Assembly: GCF_000014065.1 (NCBI RefSeq)
Contig: NC_008044.1
Location: 2,069,501 to 2,133,500, forward strand
Direction: 5' to 3'
Source: Ruegeria sp. TM1040
GTDB taxonomy: Bacteria; Pseudomonadota; Alphaproteobacteria; Rhodobacterales; Rhodobacteraceae
DNA length: 64,000 bases
The position numbers and the translations under genes were made by a program. Shown here piece by piece: positions 18,576 to 28,219 of the stretch; the first letter of the stretch is position 1; the number at the start of each line of letters is the position of its first letter. The notes beneath the pieces were generated by a model, which ran no database searches, was not told the DNA's origin, and worked only from the letters and a program-made list of their open reading frames with translations.

Positions 18576-20435
18576 ATGAGTACGCAATACATGTCATCGC
18601 GCAAATTGTTGCGCTGGCTCTGGCGCGGCTACCTGCGGCACCACGTCGGACTATTGGCGATTGCTGTCTTCTTCATGCTGCTCGAGGGCGCCTCCGTGGG
18701 CGGGCTCAGCTACATGATGCAGCCGATGTTTGACCTCGTGTTTGTGGACGGCAGCGAAAACGCCCTCATCTGGGTGAGCGTTGCGTTTTTTGCCATCTTC
18801 GTGCTGCGCGGCTTCAGTTCGGTAACGCAGCGGGTGATCCTCGCCACGATCAACCAGCGGTCCGAGGCGCATATGCGCACGGATATGCTCGAACGGCTGA
18901 TCCATCAGGACGCGAGCTTTCACCAGCATCACCCGCCCGGCTTCTTGATCCAGCGCGTGCAGACTGACGTCGCGGCGATCAACCAGGTCTGGCAGGCGAT
19001 CATCACCGGCTCGGGACGCGATGTGGCGCAGCTTGTTGCAGTGCTGACCGTCGCTATCAGCGTCGACTGGCGCTGGACCCTGATCATGCTGATCGGCGTG
19101 CCGCTTCTGGTGTTGCCGCTCTCGATCGTGCAGCGGTATGTCCGCAAGAAAGCCAGCCTTGCTCGCGACCTTGGCGCAGTGCAGGCGACCCGTCTCGACG
19201 AGGTCTTCCACGGTATCGTCCCGATCAAGCTCAACCGGCTTGAGGACTACCAGAGCGGGCGTTACCGCTCGGCAACTGCGGCCTTTGTCCGGGCGCAGAT
19301 CAAGGCGGCCCTCGGCGCCTCCTCGACCACGGGGATGGTGGATCTGATGGCTGGTTTCGGGGTCATGTGCGTGATCCTCTTTGGCGGGCGCGAAATCATC
19401 GACGGCGACAAGACCGTCGGCGAATTCATGAGCTTTTTCACCGCCATCGGCCTCGCCTTTGACCCGATGCGCCGCCTCGCCGCTATCATGGGCATCTGGC
19501 AGGGCGCCGCCGCCGCGATGGAGCGGATCAAGGAGCTGATGGATGAACCCATCACGCTCGTGTCCCCGGAACACCCCAAGCCCGCCCCCAAAGGGCTGCC
19601 CGAAATCCGTCTTGATAACGTGAACCTCTATTATGGCGAGGCGCATATCCTGCGCGATCTGTCACTGGTGGCCGAAGCCGGCAAGACCACCGCGCTGGTG
19701 GGCGCCTCCGGTGCCGGGAAATCCACCATTTTCAACATCCTGACCCGGCTTGTTGATCCCCAGACCGGCTCTGTGACCCTGGATGGCACTGAGGTGCGGG
19801 ATCTTGATCTGGGCGATCTCAGGGATCTCTTTTCCGTGGTCACCCAGGACGCGCTGCTGTTTGACGAGACGCTGCGCGAGAACATCCTTCTGGGGCGCAC
19901 GGATGTGAGCGAAGAACGCCTTGCAGAGGTTCTGGATGCCGCTCATGTGTCGGACTTTCTGCACAAGTTGCCCGAAGGGCTCGAAACCCGCGTGGGCCCG
20001 CGCGGCTCGGCGCTCTCGGGGGGGCAGCGTCAACGCGTGGTGATCGCCCGCGCGCTCTTGCGGGACACGCCGCTCCTGCTGTTGGACGAGGCCACCTCGG
20101 CGCTGGATGCTCAATCCGAGAAAGTGGTGCAAAAGGCGCTCGAGAAACTCTCTGGTGGGCGCACGACAATCGTGATCGCGCACCGTCTTTCGACCATCCG
20201 CTCGGCGGACAAGATCGTGGTGATGGAGCGCGGCCGCGTGATGGATCAGGGCCGCCACGAGGAGCTGCTGGAGCGCGGCGGGATCTATGCAGATCTCTAT
20301 CGTTTGCAGTTCCAGGACGGGAAAACCGTGATCGACACCGATGGGATGAACGCCCAGATCGCGCAGAACGACAATCGCAACGCACGCGAGGAAACCGGCC
20401 TTCTACGCCGCTTTGCCCGCCGCCTCTTTGGCTGA
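18576..20435 (+). CDS. ABC transporter, fused permease and ATPase (MsbA-like exporter)
   Basis: A half-transporter of about 619 aa that should dimerise in the inner membrane. Residues 1-310 are the six-helix type I exporter domain, with the coupling segment around QDASFHQHHPPGFLIQRV. The ATPase domain carries Walker A GASGAGKST, the Q-loop VTQDALLFDETL, the signature LSGGQRQR, Walker B LLLLDEATSALD and the H-loop IAHRLST. It is lipid A/MsbA-like, but roseobacters encode several of these and the substrate is open. ATG 18576 is favoured, and ATG 18513 is an in-frame alternative. Confidence 0.9.
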   Translation: MSTQYMSSRKLLRWLWRGYLRHHVGLLAIAVFFMLLEGASVGGLSYMMQPMFDLVFVDGSENALIWVSVAFFAIFVLRGFSSVTQRVILATINQRSEAHMRTDMLERLIHQDASFHQHHPPGFLIQRVQTDVAAINQVWQAIITGSGRDVAQLVAVLTVAISVDWRWTLIMLIGVPLLVLPLSIVQRYVRKKASLARDLGAVQATRLDEVFHGIVPIKLNRLEDYQSGRYRSATAAFVRAQIKAALGASSTTGMVDLMAGFGVMCVILFGGREIIDGDKTVGEFMSFFTAIGLAFDPMRRLAAIMGIWQGAAAAMERIKELMDEPITLVSPEHPKPAPKGLPEIRLDNVNLYYGEAHILRDLSLVAEAGKTTALVGASGAGKSTIFNILTRLVDPQTGSVTLDGTEVRDLDLGDLRDLFSVVTQDALLFDETLRENILLGRTDVSEERLAEVLDAAHVSDFLHKLPEGLETRVGPRGSALSGGQRQRVVIARALLRDTPLLLLDEATSALDAQSEKVVQKALEKLSGGRTTIVIAHRLSTIRSADKIVVMERGRVMDQGRHEELLERGGIYADLYRLQFQDGKTVIDTDGMNAQIAQNDNRNAREETGLLRRFARRLFG

Positions 20436-20542
20436 GCCGGGCAGGATCGGGGGCGACCGAGTCTGCATCTCCCCGGCTTGAATTCCGCGGCTCAGAGGGG
20501 CATCTTCTGCCCTCACACATCCAGTCTTGAAGGGAGACATCC

Positions 20543-21289
20543 ATGGCCGACCGCCGCATCCTGCGCCTTGAGGGCCCAGACACCCGCAGTTTCTTGCAGG
20601 GCTTGGTCAGCAATGATGTCAACAAGGTACAGGACGGTCTTGTCTATGCAGCCATCCTGACGCCCCAGGGCAAATATCTTGCGGATTTCTTCCTTGCGGC
20701 GGATGGGGACGCAGTTCTCCTGGATGTGGCAGAGGCGCTGGCGGATGATCTCGTGAAGCGGCTCAAGATGTATAAGCTACGCGCCAATGTGACCCTTGAG
20801 GAGACCGACCTCAAGCTGCGCCGCGGCACCGGGGACGCCCCCGAGGGGGCCCTGCCCGACCCCCGCCATCCTGCGCTTGGATGGCGCCAGTATGGCAAAG
20901 AGACGTTTGACGATGGCAGCGACTGGGACGTGATCCGGGTGACGCATGTGATCCCCGAAACCGGCATCGAACTCACGCCCGACAGCTATCTCCTCGAGGT
21001 GGGGTTTGAGCGGCTGAACGGCGTCGATTTTCGCAAGGGATGCTATGTCGGCCAAGAGGTCACCGCACGCATGAAGCACAAGACCGAGTTGCGCAAAGGC
21101 CTGACACAGGTGGAGATCGACGGCACCGTCCCGGTGGGCGCACAGATCACCGCTGGCGGCAAAGCCGTGGGTCAGGTTTTTACGCAATCGGGCGGAAAGG
21201 CGATCGCCTACCTGCGCTTTGATCGCGCCAAGGGCGCGCTCGAGGCCGAAGGCACCGCGCTGCGCTGGCCCGAGGCGCCCGCCGAGTGA
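20543..21289 (+). CDS. ygfZ: Folate-binding YgfZ/GcvT-like protein
   Basis: A 248-aa protein related to the glycine cleavage T-protein that supports folate-dependent assembly or repair of iron-sulfur clusters. The N-terminus has LRLEGPDTRSFLQGLVSNDV and LTPQGKYLADFF. The defining KGCYVGQEVTARM motif, with its invariant cysteine, is present near residue 165. It lies about 100 bases after the ABC exporter and could be in the same transcript. Confidence 0.92.
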   Translation: MADRRILRLEGPDTRSFLQGLVSNDVNKVQDGLVYAAILTPQGKYLADFFLAADGDAVLLDVAEALADDLVKRLKMYKLRANVTLEETDLKLRRGTGDAPEGALPDPRHPALGWRQYGKETFDDGSDWDVIRVTHVIPETGIELTPDSYLLEVGFERLNGVDFRKGCYVGQEVTARMKHKTELRKGLTQVEIDGTVPVGAQITAGGKAVGQVFTQSGGKAIAYLRFDRAKGALEAEGTALRWPEAPAE

Positions 21290-21401
21290 GGCAATTGCTT
21301 AACCCTTGCGCTCTACCTTCGCGGGATCGACTATAAAATAGAACCCGCAAGACCGTCGCGCCCAGAAGCGCACGCCTGCGCGGATCACAGAGAGGGACAG
21401 A

Positions 21402-21983
21402 ATGCGGCGCTTATTCTCCAAGGCGATATTGACAACCCTACTGGTTGGGGCGGGGCTGGTTGGGGCGACTTCTGTCGCCTCGGCACAAGAGTATTGGGAA
21501 TACGGCGACTGGCGCGTGTTCATTACCGACGTCGATACAGGCGAGGATCTGCGCCGCACCTGCCTTGCGATGACGGGCGGCGATGGAATGCCGAGCATCC
21601 GGCTCGAAATCACCGATGGGGACGCCGGCCCGCCGCATCACTTTCCCACCCCGACCTATTTCTCCAGCGTTCCACGCGGCCATCGCCCCCTCATTGGCAA
21701 TGCGCAGGGCGTTGCCTTTGTCTTTGACCGGCAAGGTGTGTTCTTTGGCGTCGCCGAGGGCGGATATGACGACGATGGCATCGCTTGGAGTGCGGCCTCA
21801 CCGCGTTGGCAGGATGCAAAGAACATGCTCCTGTGGATGAAGGCGGGTTCGCTCATGGAAGTGCGCGCACTCGACGCCTATCGCGCCAGCACAGAGGCTT
21901 ATGTTGCCTCGATGCGAGGCTTTACCGCGGCCTATGGCAAGATGATGGACAGCTGCGGCCATTCTCTCGAGATCCCGCAATAG
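21402..21983 (+). CDS. Exported protein of unknown function, 193 aa
   Basis: It has a clear Sec signal peptide (MRRLFSKAILTTLLVGAGLVG, cleavage probably after ASA at about residue 28), so it is periplasmic. The mature part begins QEYWEYGDWRVFITDVDTGED. The GDWRV opening and the two cysteines (CLAMTGG, DSCGHS) recall IalB-like periplasmic proteins, but the match is too loose to assign. It stands alone between ygfZ and the convergent efp. Confidence 0.7.
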   Translation: MRRLFSKAILTTLLVGAGLVGATSVASAQEYWEYGDWRVFITDVDTGEDLRRTCLAMTGGDGMPSIRLEITDGDAGPPHHFPTPTYFSSVPRGHRPLIGNAQGVAFVFDRQGVFFGVAEGGYDDDGIAWSAASPRWQDAKNMLLWMKAGSLMEVRALDAYRASTEAYVASMRGFTAAYGKMMDSCGHSLEIPQ

Positions 21984-22011
21984 TACGATAAGGGGAACGC
22001 TCCCGCCCGTC

Positions 22012-22066
22012 GGGACGGCATGAACATGCCATCCCTCCCGTTGGGCCGGGCGCCGCTGCGCGGCGC
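22012..22066. repeat. Compound intergenic hairpins between the exported-protein gene and efp
   Basis: There are two adjacent inverted repeats: GGGACGGCATG with CATGCCATCCC (one mismatch, 3-base loop) and GCGCCGC/GCGGCGC at 22050-22066 with a TGC loop. They resemble REP-like intergenic elements. Confidence 0.5.
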
Positions 22067-22087
22067 GATCCCCCGAAGCCTGCGCAC

Positions 22088-22122
22088 GAAAAAGCCCCGC
22101 GCCATCTATGGAGCGGGGCTTT
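22088..22122 (-). terminator. Rho-independent terminator of efp
   Basis: AAAGCCCCGC (22091-22100) pairs perfectly with GCGGGGCTTT (22113-22122). Read on the minus strand, the stem ends in a T-run, placing it 35 bases after the efp stop. Confidence 0.85.
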
Positions 22123-22156
22123 GTCAGGTCTGGTATCAGGTCTGAACCGGCGCGGA

Positions 22157-22720
22157 TCAGGCGCGCTCGGAGTATTCCATGGTCTCGGTGTTGACGATGA
22201 TCATCTCGTCCTGCCCCACGAAGGGCGGCACCATGACCTTGACGCCATTGTCGAGGATCGCAGGCTTGAAGGAGTTCGCAGCCGTCTGGCCTTTGACCAC
22301 CGGCTCGGTCTCGACGATCTTGCAGGTCACTTTCTGCGGCACGGTCGCGTTCAGCGCCTCGGACTCGTAGAATTCGACCACGATGGTCATGCCATCCTGC
22401 AGGAACGGGCGGCGGTCGCCCAGAAGGTCCGCGGGCAGTTCGATCTGCTCGTAGGTTTCGGTGTCCATGAACACCAGCATCCCGTCTGTTTCATATAGGA
22501 ACTGCTGATCCTTTTGCTCGAGGCGCACGCGCTCGACCTTATCGGCAGAGCGGAAGCGTTCGTTGAGCTTGGAGCCGTTGCGCAGGTTTTTCATTTCAAC
22601 CTGAGCAAAGGCGCCGCCCTTGCCCGGCTTGACGTGATCGACCTTGACCGCAGCCCAGAGGCCGCCGTTGTGCTCCAGAACATTGCCGGGGCGGATTTCA
22701 TTGCCGTTGATCTTGGGCAT
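22157..22720 (-). CDS. efp: Translation elongation factor P
   Basis: Relieves ribosome stalling at polyproline stretches. The 187-aa length and three-domain beta-barrel layout are standard. Domain I carries [40 protein letters not shown], in which the loop lysine ([10 protein letters not shown]) is the residue modified in many species. Domain II has [25 protein letters not shown], and domain III ends with [20 protein letters not shown]. No EpmA/EpmB partner gene is in the window. Confidence 0.97.
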   Translation of the reverse strand: MPKINGNEIRPGNVLEHNGGLWAAVKVDHVKPGKGGAFAQVEMKNLRNGSKLNERFRSADKVERVRLEQKDQQFLYETDGMLVFMDTETYEQIELPADLLGDRRPFLQDGMTIVVEFYESEALNATVPQKVTCKIVETEPVVKGQTAANSFKPAILDNGVKVMVPPFVGQDEMIIVNTETMEYSERA

Positions 22721-22946
22721 GGAAAACTCTTTCAGGTGGTTGATGACAGCTTAATCACCCCTATATCCGGCGGGTGGAAGGCTGACAAGACGACGATATA
22801 TCGTGTCCCGAGGAGAAGTGACCGCGAAATAGGCATGCACAAGATGCATAAAAGATATGCATCTTTGGGCTACCCGAATCGTCACAATTCCGCCATAAGG
22901 AGCGTCACGCCGAAAATGCAATAGCAAGAACAACAAAGGAAACGAG

Positions 22947-23264
22947 ATGCGAGATTTCGTTGACGGCACCGCATACAACAACGAACAGGGCAACCGAGCA
23001 CGCAAACTGTTTGCGGCGGTTGTACTGGCTGCACTGGATGATGCCATTGCCGACGACAAGAAATACGGCAACGGCCCCGAGCAGATCGCCCGCTGGGCAC
23101 GTTCGCGCGATGGGCGCGAAGTTTTGACCTGCGCAGGCATCGACCCCAATGAACGTGTGGTCGAAGGCCTGATGGAATTCGTTGGTCGTGGTGTACGGAC
23201 CTCTGTCGCGCTGTCGCGCGAAGAAAGTGAACGTCGTAATGCGGCGCAGGCCGAAGCGGCCTGA
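22947..23264 (+). CDS. DUF6280-type small protein
   Basis: A 105-aa soluble, probably all-helical protein (RDFVDGTAYNNEQGNRARKLF, AALDDAIADDKKYGNGPEQIARWARSRDGREVL). I recognise it as a family highly conserved in Rhodobacterales, which I believe carries the label DUF6280; the function is unknown. AAAGGA precedes the ATG with good spacing. It has its own terminator downstream, and the region upstream is divergent from efp. Confidence 0.75.
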   Translation: MRDFVDGTAYNNEQGNRARKLFAAVVLAALDDAIADDKKYGNGPEQIARWARSRDGREVLTCAGIDPNERVVEGLMEFVGRGVRTSVALSREESERRNAAQAEAA

Positions 23265-23292
23265 ACGCAAAATCAGCTGCCAAGCTTTAGAG

Positions 23293-23325
23293 AAAAGCGC
23301 GTCCTGGGGGGCGCGTTTTTCTTTT
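23293..23325 (+). terminator. Rho-independent terminator after the DUF6280-type gene
   Basis: AAAAGCGCG (23293-23301) pairs with CGCGTTTTT (23312-23320, one G-T pair), followed by further T-rich sequence. Confidence 0.8.
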
Positions 23326-23465
23326 TGCGCCCTTCCTTTTTGATACGCCCCCGGCCCGACCCTGCTGATGGCCGCTTTGCTCTCCTTGGGCGACGCTTGC
23401 GCGATTGACCTTTGGACGGCGGCGTTGCAACCCTGCGCGAGACACCTCAGCAAACGAGACCAGCA

Positions 23466-24932
23466 ATGACCCCAAAGGCCCTCATGATCCAAGGCACCGG
23501 CAGCAATGTCGGAAAATCCATGCTGGTGGCAGGGCTAGCACGGGCCTTGCGCAAACGCGGCCTCTCGGTGGCGCCCTTCAAACCGCAGAACATGTCCAAC
23601 AACGCCGCCGTCACCTCGGACGGGGGGGAGATCGGCCGCGCCCAGGCCCTGCAGGCCCGCGCGGCGGGGCTTGCGCCGCATACGGATATGAACCCGGTGC
23701 TCCTGAAGCCCGAAACCGATACCGGCGCGCAGGTCATCGTGCAGGGCAAGCGGCGCGGCACCCGCGCGGCGGGGTCGTTTATGCGCGACAAGGCGGGCCT
23801 TCTGGAAGCCACGCTCGAGAGCTTTCACCGCCTCGCAGCGCAGCATGACATTGTCCTCATCGAGGGCGCAGGCTCTCCGGCAGAAACCAATCTGCGCAAG
23901 GGCGACATCGCCAATATGGGCTTTGCCGAAGCTGCAGGCGTACCTGTCTTGCTGGTGGGCGACATCCATCGGGGCGGGGTGATCGCGCAGATCGTTGGCA
24001 CCCATACGGTGTTGGAGCCAAGCGACCGCGCGCGGATCAAAGCCTTCGCCGTCAATCGCTTCCGGGGCGACCTTAGCCTTTTTGATGGCGGGCGGGATGA
24101 CATTGCGCGCTGGACGGGCTGGCCTTCGCTGGGGGTGGTGCCATGGTTCTGGGATGCGTGGAAACTGCCGGCCGAGGATATGATGGACATCGCCTCCCAC
24201 AAGGGCGGCGCTTGCAAGGTGGTGGTGCCGCAGCTTGAACGCATGGCGAATTTCGACGACCTCGACCCGCTTGCAGCAGAACCTGCGGTGACGGTCGAGA
24301 TCGTGCCCCCCGGGCGCGCCCTGCCCGGTGATGCGGATCTGGTGCTGATCCCCGGCTCCAAATCCACTATCGGCGATCTGGCCTATCTGCGCACGCAGGG
24401 CTGGGACATCGACATCCTCGCTCATCACCGGCGCGGCGGACATGTGCTCGGGCTTTGTGGCGGCTATCAGATGCTCGGCCAGAGTATCGACGATCCCGAA
24501 GGTGTCGATGGCCATCCCGGCAAAGTCGCGGGGCTTGGCCTCTTGGATGTCCACACTGTTATGGCCGGAGACAAGCGCGTCACCCTGAGCGCGGCGCGCA
24601 CACTCGAGGGGGATCTGCCTGTTTCTGGCTATGAGATCCACATGGGCCGCACCACGGGGCCGGATTGCGCGCGGGCCTGGCTCGCGCTCGAAGGCCGCGC
24701 GGAGGGGGCGACCTCTGCCGATGGGCGTGTGCGCGGCTCTTATCTGCACGGGCTTTTTACATCGGACGCGTTTCGGGCACAGTTCCTCTCCGACCTCGGA
24801 CACCAGTCCGATCTGGACTATGACGCCGGGGTCGAGGCGACGCTTGATGAGCTTGCAGCCCATCTTGAACAATATATGGATGTGGAAGGCCTGCTCGAAC
24901 TGGCCGAACCCATTCCTGTGCCTGAATCCTGA
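23466..24932 (+). CDS. cobQ: Adenosylcobyric acid synthase (cobyric acid synthase)
   Basis: Amidates the b, d, e and g side chains of adenosylcobyrinic acid a,c-diamide during cobalamin synthesis. The N-terminal synthetase domain starts [18 protein letters not shown] with its P-loop, then [12 protein letters not shown] and [12 protein letters not shown]. The C-terminal class I-like glutamine amidotransferase domain carries [15 protein letters not shown] with the nucleophilic cysteine, and HGLFTSD. The length is 488 aa. I used ATG 23466, since the upstream extension lacks family features. No other cob genes or B12 riboswitch are visible. Confidence 0.96.
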   Translation: MTPKALMIQGTGSNVGKSMLVAGLARALRKRGLSVAPFKPQNMSNNAAVTSDGGEIGRAQALQARAAGLAPHTDMNPVLLKPETDTGAQVIVQGKRRGTRAAGSFMRDKAGLLEATLESFHRLAAQHDIVLIEGAGSPAETNLRKGDIANMGFAEAAGVPVLLVGDIHRGGVIAQIVGTHTVLEPSDRARIKAFAVNRFRGDLSLFDGGRDDIARWTGWPSLGVVPWFWDAWKLPAEDMMDIASHKGGACKVVVPQLERMANFDDLDPLAAEPAVTVEIVPPGRALPGDADLVLIPGSKSTIGDLAYLRTQGWDIDILAHHRRGGHVLGLCGGYQMLGQSIDDPEGVDGHPGKVAGLGLLDVHTVMAGDKRVTLSAARTLEGDLPVSGYEIHMGRTTGPDCARAWLALEGRAEGATSADGRVRGSYLHGLFTSDAFRAQFLSDLGHQSDLDYDAGVEATLDELAAHLEQYMDVEGLLELAEPIPVPES

Positions 24933-25269
24933 GATGCCCAGAGCGACTGACGCCAGCACGGCCCAACCAAACGACGGGTTGTGAAAAACAAGCCGGACGG
25001 GTGAAGGATGAGGAGTGAAGGATACTGGCGAAGGGCGCGACAGTTACAGTTACAGTTACAGTTACAGTTACAGTTACAGTCACTGGCCAAGGCAAAAAGA
25101 CCGAGACCCCACTCCGGCGCAGCACAGGTCGTGTCAGCAATACATACGATCGGCCCAAGTGACCCGCGCTAAGTCACACGGTGTAAACCACAGGGCCCAG
25201 ATCACCCGTTCCGGCTCATCAGGTGCACATCATGAGGTGCAGATCGACGCTAGGGGTGTGAGACTTCGC
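24933..25269. other. Intergenic region between cobQ and the PopZ-like gene
   Basis: There is no gene in these ~340 bases between the convergent cobQ and PopZ-like genes. The main feature is the hexanucleotide tandem repeat at 25041-25080. I found no convincing terminator for either gene. Confidence 0.5.
25041..25080. repeat. Hexanucleotide tandem repeat (CAGTTA), about 6.7 copies
   Basis: Forty consecutive bases are a perfect repetition of CAGTTA, uninterrupted. A perfect microsatellite is rare in bacterial genomes and is prone to slipped-strand length change. It lies between two convergent gene ends, outside any supported gene. Confidence 0.95.
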
Positions 25270-26577
25270 TTACAACAGCTCTTGTGTCGACAGAGCGCGC
25301 TGGATTTCGCGGCGCACCAATTTGCGCACATTGCGGGTGATCCGCTCGCCGAGCGCCCCCTGCAATTCCTCACGCACGATAGAGGTCACCAGCTCGCGCA
25401 GGCCTTCTTCGTCCATGAATTCCTCGCTGGCAGCAAGACGGTTCATGGTCGCCTCGGTGAGCGAATCCTGCGTCATGTCCTGTGCGGACTCGGCAAAGGA
25501 TGCAGGCTCAGGCGCAGTGTCCTGATGGTCTTCCCACTGGATCGTCTCGACGGTAGGGCCGCTGTGGGGCACCGCCTCGATGTCATCTTCATTGATCTCA
25601 GGCGCGCGGTTGCGGCCCTCATCCGTGCCGGCGGCCTCAACGCGCCCAGCGGTTTCCAGCTCTGCAATCCGGCGCACCACAGCCGCCACCCGAGAGCTCT
25701 GCCCCGGGGAAGTCACGGCCTCATCGCCTGCAACCGTAGGTGTGGCGGTGGTCTCTGCAGCGTCCTGCTGCGCGGGCGCGGGTGCGGCATCCGCATTCTC
25801 CGCCACAGTGGGCTTCGAGGGCGTACCGGTCTCTAGACTGTCAAACAGTCGCGCGCCGGGGTCCCGCCACGGCGCATCCGCAGGGGCCTCAACAGGTGTT
25901 TCGATCGGCGCATCAGCTGCGGTATCGGCAGGGCTCGCAGGGCTCACCTGCGGCGCGACCTCACCCATGTGCTCCGGCTGAGCCTCATCAAGTGTCTCTT
26001 GAGGCGCAGCGTACTGCGGCTCTGCGCGGCGCACCGCATCAAGCGGGATCGGCGCGTTTGGTGCCTCGTCAAGCACGTCCTTCAGCCCGGCCTCATCAAC
26101 CTCCACAAAGGGCGCTTCGGCAATCGGCTCTTCGGGTGCGGCTACGGGTGTCGGCTCAGGCGTTGCGACATGGCTCTGGCGCGCCTCATTCGGGGCCGCT
26201 GCTCTATCGTGCGGCGAACCTTCGGAGGCGGTGTCTTGGGCGGGGGCTGTGTCGTAGGCGGGGGCACGGTGCAACACCCGGCTTTTTTCAGCAGAGGCGC
26301 TCTTTTCGCGCAAAACTGAAACAGCGTCGCTTGCAGCGGCCCGCGTCGCCGCGTTGTCCTGAGCACCATTCGATCCCGTATCAGAGCGCCCCTCTTGCGA
26401 GGCTTGGGGCGCGCGGGTCGCCTCAGGCTCATGCACCCGCAACGCTGGCGTCAGCACCAGCCGGGACGCAGGTTTGGGTTGCGCAGACGGCGTTTCCTCG
26501 CGCCCGGTCTCGCGGACCAGTCGGCGGATGGAGGACAGAACGTCCTCGATTTCTGAATGGGTAACGGGATCAGACAT
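25270..26577 (-). CDS. PopZ-like (DUF2497-type) polar organising protein candidate
   Basis: A 435-aa acidic protein. Its short N-terminal helix (EIEDVLSSIRRLVRE, residues ~8-22) resembles the partner-binding helix of PopZ. A linker of about 350 residues, rich in Ala, Pro, Glu and Thr, is almost certainly disordered. The C-terminus (~residues 385-435: DEEGLRELVTSIVREEL, then RNVRKLVRREIQRAL) has the helical repeat seen in the PopZ oligomerisation domain. PopZ forms polar condensates that anchor ParB/parS. From memory, Caulobacter popZ also lies beside a TolC-family gene, which agrees with this location. The linker is longer than in Caulobacter, and orthology is inferred, not proven. Confidence 0.65.
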   Translation of the reverse strand: MSDPVTHSEIEDVLSSIRRLVRETGREETPSAQPKPASRLVLTPALRVHEPEATRAPQASQEGRSDTGSNGAQDNAATRAAASDAVSVLREKSASAEKSRVLHRAPAYDTAPAQDTASEGSPHDRAAAPNEARQSHVATPEPTPVAAPEEPIAEAPFVEVDEAGLKDVLDEAPNAPIPLDAVRRAEPQYAAPQETLDEAQPEHMGEVAPQVSPASPADTAADAPIETPVEAPADAPWRDPGARLFDSLETGTPSKPTVAENADAAPAPAQQDAAETTATPTVAGDEAVTSPGQSSRVAAVVRRIAELETAGRVEAAGTDEGRNRAPEINEDDIEAVPHSGPTVETIQWEDHQDTAPEPASFAESAQDMTQDSLTEATMNRLAASEEFMDEEGLRELVTSIVREELQGALGERITRNVRKLVRREIQRALSTQELL

Positions 26578-26653
26578 ATTTATGGGCCAAGCTCACCTCT
26601 TGCGGGCAAGTGTAGCCAGCTTGCCCGCATCACACAACAGCAACGTCAGAATC

Positions 26654-28075
26654 TCAGTTTTTTCTCAGAGCCTTGAGCACGCGGTCCAGATCCTGCCCAC
26701 GCTTGGTGACAAAGGCCGGAGCCGAACGCACCTGGTTGTGATAGAGTTCGGGGTCATATCGCTCGACCGCGAGATTGAGGTTCTCAGCCGTCAACAAACC
26801 CTGCGCCTGCAACAGCTGATAAGCCGCCAGCGCCTGATTGGCACGCGCCGACAAACGGGCCGTTTGTGCATCCAGAAGCTCCTGCTCGGCCTGAAGCACA
26901 TCAAGCGTGGTGCGCGATCCCAGCGTGGCTTCCTCGCGGATCCCGTCAAAAGCGACCTGCGCTGCGCGCACGCGCTGGTTCGAGGACACAAGGCTCGCGG
27001 CGGCGGTTTCAAACGCGGTATAGGCACTTGCTGCGCTGCTGGAGATGCTGCGCTGAATCGAAATCAAAGCGCCGCGCTCTGCATCGAGGCGTGCCAGATC
27101 CGCCCGGCGCGCGGCAGCCAGAGCGCCACCCGCATAAAGGGTCTGGTTGAGCGAAAGGCCGAGATCAAAGTTGTCAGCATTGGAGTCGCTGCTGTGCACC
27201 TCGCTATGAGTCGCACTGGCGGTGAATTTCACATTGGGGCCCATGTCGCGCAAAGAGCTGTCGGCGGTAAGCTGCGCCGCCCGCACCGAATGCTGCTGCG
27301 CACGCAGGCTCGGATGGCTGCGCAACGCCAGCGCCTGTGCATCCGAAAGCGATGCCGCGCGGCGCGGCAACGGCGGATAGGACGCCACCGCCCCCGGCGC
27401 GCGTCCGACCACCTCTTCATAGGTGGCGCGTGCGGTCAGCAAGGCACCGCGTGCATCGGTCAGGTTGGCACGTGCCTCAGCCACCCGGCTTTCGGCCAGA
27501 GCGACATCGGTGCGCGTCACTTCGCCCACTTCGAAACGGTCGTTGGCAGCGCGCAGCTCTTCCTGCAGCAAGCGCAGGTTGTTCTGACGCAGCGCAACGA
27601 TATCCTGCTGAGTCAGGACGTTGACATAAGCCTGCACAGCCGCGAACAGCACCTGCTGCTCCACGTCCAGAAGGGTCTGCCGGGTTGCAAGGACGGTTTC
27701 CTGCGCCGCTGCCTGATCGAGCTGCGTGGCACCATTGTCAAAGAGCAACCACTCCATGCCGAGGCGCAAGGAGGCACCCGTGCTGTGGCTGGAGCGCGCG
27801 CCCCCAGTCCCAAAGCCCGTGCGGTTGTAATCGCGTGCAATCGCGAGGGTGGCTGTAATCACCGGACGCAGCCGCGCAACCGTGGCCGCAACCCCTTCGT
27901 CTGCGGCACGCAGCAGGGCTCGGTTCTGTTCCAGAAGGCCGCTGCTTGTATAGGCGCCGATCATCGCGTCGGTGACATTATCCGCACGCGCCTGCGGGGC
28001 GCTCAAGACGGCCGTGGCGAGGACGCCGATTGTCGCAAAAGCCTTAATACGCTTTGATTTCAATAGTTTTTGCAT
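26654..28075 (-). CDS. tolC: TolC family outer membrane channel protein
   Basis: An outer membrane component of type I secretion and tripartite efflux. A Sec signal peptide covers residues 1-31 (ending SAPQARA). The mature protein (about 440 aa) has the two-fold internal repeat of the outer membrane efflux protein fold: long helices such as LDVEQQVLFAAVQAYVNVLTQQD and a second copy around SISSSAASAYTAFETAAASLV, followed by TLYAGG- and TLDVLQAEQELLDAQ-type motifs. No inner membrane ABC or fusion protein gene is adjacent. It lies downstream of the methyltransferase gene and upstream of the PopZ-like gene on the same strand. Confidence 0.92.
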   Translation of the reverse strand: MQKLLKSKRIKAFATIGVLATAVLSAPQARADNVTDAMIGAYTSSGLLEQNRALLRAADEGVAATVARLRPVITATLAIARDYNRTGFGTGGARSSHSTGASLRLGMEWLLFDNGATQLDQAAAQETVLATRQTLLDVEQQVLFAAVQAYVNVLTQQDIVALRQNNLRLLQEELRAANDRFEVGEVTRTDVALAESRVAEARANLTDARGALLTARATYEEVVGRAPGAVASYPPLPRRAASLSDAQALALRSHPSLRAQQHSVRAAQLTADSSLRDMGPNVKFTASATHSEVHSSDSNADNFDLGLSLNQTLYAGGALAAARRADLARLDAERGALISIQRSISSSAASAYTAFETAAASLVSSNQRVRAAQVAFDGIREEATLGSRTTLDVLQAEQELLDAQTARLSARANQALAAYQLLQAQGLLTAENLNLAVERYDPELYHNQVRSAPAFVTKRGQDLDRVLKALRKN

Positions 28076-28219
28076 CCTGTCGCCTCGATGTCCGGAAGAG
28101 CTTTGCGCCCTGTTATCAATCTCGTTTGCGTCACACATATGTGAACGTCACACCAATTTGAAAAGAGCCTGCCTTGCAGATGTGGCCAAAAAGACTCGAG
28201 CGCGACAGGATCGCCGCCC

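Noticed and set aside
24933-25836. Plus-strand frame through the CAGTTA repeat encoding a Ser-Tyr repeat
   Set aside because: The Ser-Tyr run only reflects the hexanucleotide repeat, and the rest is antisense to the PopZ-like gene.
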